DNA of 64,000 bases. Source: Pseudonocardia sp. HH130629-09. Its GTDB lineage: Bacteria; Actinomycetota; Actinomycetes; Mycobacteriales; Pseudonocardiaceae. Shown in pieces: positions 60,259-64,000 of the stretch. A model generated the notes under the pieces. That model made no database searches. It was not told the origin of the DNA and saw only the letters and a program-made list of their open reading frames with translations. The stretch covers positions 4,898,001-4,962,000 of the forward strand of contig NZ_CP011868.1 in assembly GCF_001294645.1 (NCBI RefSeq), read 5' to 3'. The first letter of the stretch is position 1. Every line of letters starts with the position of its first letter. A program made the translations under genes and the position numbers.

Positions 60259-61673
60259 AGGATCCCTCCGGGGGTGTAGGCGGCGGCCTCGGGGTGCTTC
60301 GCGGTGATCGCGGCGATCTTCTCCGTCACCGTGGTGACCTGTGCTGACGCGGCACCGGTGAAGCGCAGCGGGTCCTCCAGCAGCCGGTCCAGCGTGCCGA
60401 CGGGCAGGCCGAGCCGGTCGTCGCCGGCGAGGCGCTGGAGCAGGTCGTTGTCGGCCTGGCCCTGCTCGCGCATCGCCAGCGCGACGGCGACCGCGTGCTC
60501 CTTGATGACCTCGTGCGCGGTCTCCCGGCCGACCCCGGCCCGCACCGCCGCCATGAGCACCGCGGTCGTGGTGAGGAACGGCAGGTAGCGGTCGAGCTCG
60601 CGGGCGATCACGGCCGGGTAGGCACCGAACTCGTCGAGCACGGTCAGGGTGGTCTCGTAGAGGCCGTCGAGGGCGAAGAACGCGTCCGGCAGCGCGACGC
60701 GGCGCACCACCGAGCAGGAGACGTCGCCCTCGTTCCACTGGGACCCGGCGAGGTCGGCGGTCATGCCCGACAGGCCGCGCAGGATCACCATGAGGCCGTT
60801 GATGCGCTCGGCGGAACGGGCGTTCATCTTGTGCGGCATGGCGCTCGAGCCGACCTGGCCGGGGGCGAAGCCCTCGGTGGCGAGCTCCGCACCCGCCATC
60901 AACCGGATCGTCGTGGCCAACGACGACGGCGCCGCCGCCAGCTGCACCAGCGCGGTGACGACGTCGTGGTCGAGCGAGCGCGGGTAGACCTGCCCGACGC
61001 TCGTGAACGCCTCGGCGAACCCGAGGTGCGTGGCGACGCGCCGCTCCAGCTCGTCGAGCTTGGCCGCGTCGCCGTCGAGGAGGTCGAGCATGTCCTGGCT
61101 GGTGCCCATCGGGCCCTTGATCCCGCGCAGCGGGTAGCGCGAGCGCAGGTCCTCCAGCCGGGCGTGCGCGACGAGCAGCTCGTCGGCCGCGGTGGCGAAC
61201 CGCTTGCCCAGGGTGGTCGTCTGCGCGGCGACGTTGTGGCTGCGCCCGGCCATGACCAGCTCGGCGTACTCCGACGCGCGACGCCCGAGCCGCGCCAGGA
61301 CCGCGACGGTCCTGTCGGCGACGAGCTCCAGCGACAGCCGGATCTGCAGCTGCTCGACGTTCTCGGTGAGGTCGCGACTGGTCATGCCCTTGTGCACGTG
61401 CTCGTGGCCGGCGAGGGCGTTGAACTCCTCGATGCGGGCCTTCACGTCGTGCCGGGTGACGCGCTCGCGGGCGGCGATCGAGCCCAGGTCGACCTGCTCG
61501 ACGACGGCCTCGTAGTCGTCGATCACCGACGCCGGCACCTCGATGCCCAGGTCGCGCTGGGCGCGCAGCACCGCGATCCACAGCCGTCGCTCCAGCTGGA
61601 TCTTGTACTCCGGAGACCAGAGGCGAACCAGCTCGGGGCTCGCGTAGCGCGCGGCCAGCACGTTGGGAATCAC
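60255..61673 (-). CDS. purB: adenylosuccinate lyase
   Basis: The 472-aa lyase of the fumarase/aspartase fold acts twice in purine synthesis. The signature is GSSAMPHKMNARSAE; catalytic His lie in VHKGMTSRDLTEN and MAGRSHNVAAQTTTLG. GTG 61673 (VIPNVLAARYAS) gives the standard start; longer frames add 19 unlikely residues. Confidence 0.96.
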   Translation of the reverse strand: MIPNVLAARYASPELVRLWSPEYKIQLERRLWIAVLRAQRDLGIEVPASVIDDYEAVVEQVDLGSIAARERVTRHDVKARIEEFNALAGHEHVHKGMTSRDLTENVEQLQIRLSLELVADRTVAVLARLGRRASEYAELVMAGRSHNVAAQTTTLGKRFATAADELLVAHARLEDLRSRYPLRGIKGPMGTSQDMLDLLDGDAAKLDELERRVATHLGFAEAFTSVGQVYPRSLDHDVVTALVQLAAAPSSLATTIRLMAGAELATEGFAPGQVGSSAMPHKMNARSAERINGLMVILRGLSGMTADLAGSQWNEGDVSCSVVRRVALPDAFFALDGLYETTLTVLDEFGAYPAVIARELDRYLPFLTTTAVLMAAVRAGVGRETAHEVIKEHAVAVALAMREQGQADNDLLQRLAGDDRLGLPVGTLDRLLEDPLRFTGAASAQVTTVTEKIAAITAKHPEAAAYTPGGIL

Positions 61674-61754
61674 GTGGCGCGATGGTAATGGCTGCTCACG
61701 GCCCCGCCACGGTCGGGAGCACAGGCTCACACCCGGGGGCTCACACCCGGGGGC

Positions 61755-62345
61755 TCACGTCCGGGGCAGCACGTCCAACGCCTCGCGCAGGGCGACCCGG
61801 CCGACCGCACGCGGGTCGGGGTCGGCCTCGATCAGCGCGGTGAGGACGACGCCGTCGACGAGCGCGGTCAGCCTGCGGACCTCCCCCGGCCCCGGGCGAC
61901 GGCCGGTCGCGCGGGTGAGAGCCTCGTCGAGCAGGGCGTCGAACTCGACGCGCTGGGCCCGCAGCAGCCCGGCCAGGAACGGGCGCCTGCCGGAGCCGAT
62001 CAGCCGCTCGAACCGGCACAGGACGGCGTCGAGGCCGTCGGTGCGCGAGCGCGGCCCGAGAAGCAGGTCGAGCACGATCTCGGCCGGGTCGTCGCGCCGG
62101 GCGAGGCAGTCGTGGGCGTCCGCGAGCTCGGTGCGGGCCAGCCGGTCGAGCGCGGCGGACACCAGGTCCTCCAGCGAGGAGAAGTAGTACGTGGTGGCGG
62201 CCAGCGGCACCCCGGCGCGCTCGGCGACGGCGCGGTGGCGGATCGCGTCGAACCCGCTCTCGGCCAGCAGGTCCGCTGCTGCCGCCACCAGCAGGGCGCG
62301 GCGCCGTTCACCCTTCTCGGTCTGTTTCGGGGCCGCCATCGCCAC
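61755..62345 (-). CDS. TetR-family transcriptional regulator
   Basis: The 196-aa protein has an N-terminal TetR HTH (RRRALLVAAAADLLAESGFDAI, VAERAGVPLAATTYYFSSLEDLV) and a helical ligand domain. ATG 62339 is a possible alternative start two codons in. It is divergent from the threonine aldolase gene, which it may control, and lies about 80 bases upstream of purB on the same strand. The ligand is unknown. Confidence 0.9.
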   Translation of the reverse strand: MAMAAPKQTEKGERRRALLVAAAADLLAESGFDAIRHRAVAERAGVPLAATTYYFSSLEDLVSAALDRLARTELADAHDCLARRDDPAEIVLDLLLGPRSRTDGLDAVLCRFERLIGSGRRPFLAGLLRAQRVEFDALLDEALTRATGRRPGPGEVRRLTALVDGVVLTALIEADPDPRAVGRVALREALDVLPRT

Positions 62346-62455
62346 ATAGTGCCAAGACAGGCCCCATCCGGACGAGTGAGATACCGGACTCGACGCCCAG
62401 GTGGGACAGGGGACCGTGACCGTTTCGTGACCCTGCCGTTCTCACCGTGACCGGT

Positions 62456-63616
62456 ATGGAACAGACTGGAGGCGTGCGCCCGTCACCCAGAAGCCGCTGG
62501 TCGTCGCGTGGTGGCACGCGCGGCACGGCGGCCGCCCCGGCCCCCGGTGAGCCCGTCGACCTGCGGTCGGACACCGTCACGCTGCCGACCGAGGCGATGC
62601 GCCGGGCGATGGCCGAGGCCGAGGTCGGCGACGACGTGCTCGACGGCGACCCGACCATGCGCGAGCTGGAGGAACGGGTCGCCGGCCTGCTCGGCGCCGC
62701 CGACGCGCTGTGGACCCCCACCGGGTCGATGGCCAACCTGATCGCGCTGATGAGCAGGCTCGGCCGAGGCGAGGCGTTCCTCGCCCCGCAGGGTGCCCAC
62801 GTGCTCGACTTCGAGCTGGGCACGGCCGCCTGGCTGGCCGGCGGGATGCCGCGGCCGCTGCCGCACGACGCGGGCCCCGGCAAGGTCACCGCCGCGGCGG
62901 TGCGCCGGGCCGCCGTCGACGACGGCTCCTACGCCGCGCTGCGCCCGGTGCTGCTGTGCCTGGAGAACACGCACAACTCCGCGGGCGGCACCGTGACCGC
63001 TCCGGAGGAGCACGCCGCCGTCGCCGCGGCGGCACGGGCCGCCCGGCTGTCGGTGCACCTCGACGGCGCCCGGTTGTGGAACGCCGCGGTCGCACTCGGG
63101 GTCCCGCCGGGCGCGCTGACCGTCGGCGCCGACACGGTCGCGGTGTGCCTGTCCAAGGGGCTGGGTGCGCCGGCCGGGTCGGTCGTCGCGGGGTCGGCGG
63201 AGTTCGTCGAGCACGCCCGGCGGCTGCGCAAGATGCTCGGCGGCGGCGTCCGGCAGGGTGGGGTGCTGGCCGCGGCCGGACTCGTCGCGCTGGAGGAGAT
63301 CGACCGGCTCGCCGAGGACCACGACCTCGCGACGCGGCTCGCCGCCGGGCTGCGCGAGCGCGGCTGGCGGGTCCGCGAGCCGCAGACCAACATCGTGCTG
63401 GTGGACGTGGCCGACGTGCGCGGCACGATCGCCACGTTCGCCGAGGCCGGGGTCCGCGCAGGTGCCATCGCGGGCAAGCTGCGGCTGATGACCCACCGCG
63501 ACGTCGGCGACAAGCACATCAAGGCGGCACTGGACCGGATCGGCGAGGTCGGCCCGGCCAGCACCGGCTCCCCGGGTGGTCCCGGGATGCTGCCCCGCAC
63601 CGCCCTCGGCAACTGA
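62456..63616 (+). CDS. low-specificity L-threonine aldolase (beta-eliminating lyase family)
   Basis: The ~386-aa PLP enzyme has VDLRSDTVTLPTEAMRRAMAEAEVGDDVLDGDPT, TPTGSMANLIALMS, ENTHNSAGGTV, HLDGARLWNAAVALGV and the PLP lysine in VCLSKGLGAPAGS, as in threonine aldolases that split threonine or allo-threonine to glycine and acetaldehyde. Start options are GTG 62447, ATG 62456 and GTG 62474 (the last directly after TGGAGGC); the conserved part begins near 62550 in any case. Confidence 0.92.
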   Translation: MEQTGGVRPSPRSRWSSRGGTRGTAAAPAPGEPVDLRSDTVTLPTEAMRRAMAEAEVGDDVLDGDPTMRELEERVAGLLGAADALWTPTGSMANLIALMSRLGRGEAFLAPQGAHVLDFELGTAAWLAGGMPRPLPHDAGPGKVTAAAVRRAAVDDGSYAALRPVLLCLENTHNSAGGTVTAPEEHAAVAAAARAARLSVHLDGARLWNAAVALGVPPGALTVGADTVAVCLSKGLGAPAGSVVAGSAEFVEHARRLRKMLGGGVRQGGVLAAAGLVALEEIDRLAEDHDLATRLAAGLRERGWRVREPQTNIVLVDVADVRGTIATFAEAGVRAGAIAGKLRLMTHRDVGDKHIKAALDRIGEVGPASTGSPGGPGMLPRTALGN

Positions 63617-63739
63617 GGCCGCCGCCCCGCTCCACCGTCGATCCGGTCGGGAACCCGTCGGGCGGCATCGGCAGCGGGCACGCGGCCGCCGCGGCGGCGA
63701 CCGTCGCCGCGTCGGAGGCCCGTCGTCGCCGCCGTCACG

Positions 63740-63841
63740 GTGTCGCGCAGAGTCAACTCACTGTCGTCCGAGGTCAAGTCGGCCCGCACGATCGGGTCCA
63801 CACTGGGCGACGGCCGGACGCCGGAGCAGGCGTCGGCCTAG
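63740..63841 (+). CDS. possible small protein (33 aa)
   Basis: GTG 63740 to TAG 63841 reads MSRRVNSLSSEVKSAR and TIGSTLGDGRTPEQASA, with less biased composition than the surrounding Arg-rich frames. No ribosome binding site is clear. It may be a real small gene or the end of a decayed one. Confidence 0.25.
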   Translation: MSRRVNSLSSEVKSARTIGSTLGDGRTPEQASA

Positions 63842-63982
63842 GCTTCCGCCGCCGTCGTGCCCGTGCGTCCGCACCGCTGCGCGCCGGTGGCCCCGACCCC
63901 CGACCGGTGCCGGTGAGCTGCGCGGACCCGCGATCGCCGGGAGTCGCGCGGCCCGTGGCACCCAGGACAGCAGGACCGTCAT
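63842..63982. other. short gene-free stretch before the right window edge
   Basis: 141 bases with no credible ORF or stem. It probably carries the promoter region of the gene beginning near 63983. Confidence 0.35.
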
Positions 63983-64000
63983 GACCAGCTCCACCCCCTC
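63983..64000 (+). CDS. possible start of the next gene (cut by window edge)
   Basis: ATG 63983 follows AGCAGGACC by a few bases and reads MTSSTP before the window ends. Too little is visible to name it. Confidence 0.25.

Overview
The window is very GC-rich actinobacterial chromosome. A mycothiol synthase (mshD), GlnR, an LmeA-type lipid-binding protein, an LCP cell-wall ligase, a DivIVA-type coiled coil, many GTG starts, 4-base ATGA/GTGA overlaps and apparently leaderless genes all point to the Pseudonocardiales/Mycobacteriales. From memory, the order dus - LCP - phoU - pst - mshD - glnR - lmeA - thioredoxin - sulfurtransferase - DUF1416 - nitrobindin - ygfZ - DUF3073 - purM - purF - purL/Q/S - purC - purB mirrors the M. 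tuberculosis Rv0777-Rv0823c neighbourhood, which supports many assignments. A Pseudonocardia-like organism fits best, but the genus cannot be fixed from this sequence alone.

Layout. 1-7.5 kb: signalling and envelope genes. These are a CarH-type B12 photoreceptor domain protein (cut by the window edge) coupled to a PAS/GAF/PP2C phosphatase, an AI-2E family permease, a two-component system, a CvpA-like membrane protein and an anchored Gly/Pro-rich protein. 7.5-17.3 kb: an accessory island next to a tRNA-Lys gene. It holds an IS21 element, three near-identical 165-bp MITEs with ANT target sites, an IS256 element, an IS1380 element nested in one MITE, an rRNA methyltransferase gene broken by the MITEs, a frameshifted P-loop NTPase and a tyrosine integrase with a fused GntR-type DNA-binding domain. 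The outer MITEs appear to have moved as one 4.2-kb composite unit flanked by ACT.

17.5-30.5 kb: a Cu/Zn-SOD-like lipoprotein, a tRNA-dihydrouridine synthase, a diguanylate cyclase, an LCP protein, then the phosphate region (phoU, dodecin, a second phoU, pstB-A-C-S). Three PHO boxes here all lie 27-29 bp upstream of a TAnnnT -10 element. mshD and glnR follow. 30.7-42 kb: lmeA and a thioredoxin; a sulfur-transfer operon preceded by a leaderless cysteine-rich leader peptide; nitrobindin; 5-oxoprolinase subunits; two unusual cell-architecture proteins (membrane/HTH protein and DivIVA-like protein); fur, ygfZ, DUF3073; and a frameshifted NrtR-like Nudix gene.

43-63.6 kb: the de novo purine block (purM, purF, a sterol-carrier-like gene, purL, purQ, purS; later purC, purB). 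It is split by small enzymes and by a complete-looking tetritol (erythritol/threitol) catabolic operon: dehydrogenases dthD-like and eltD-like, erythrulose kinase derK-like, isomerase derI-like, an MFS transporter and a divergent SorC regulator. A TetR regulator and a threonine aldolase close the window. A cluster of three DnaA-box-like sites sits at 51.84-51.89 kb.
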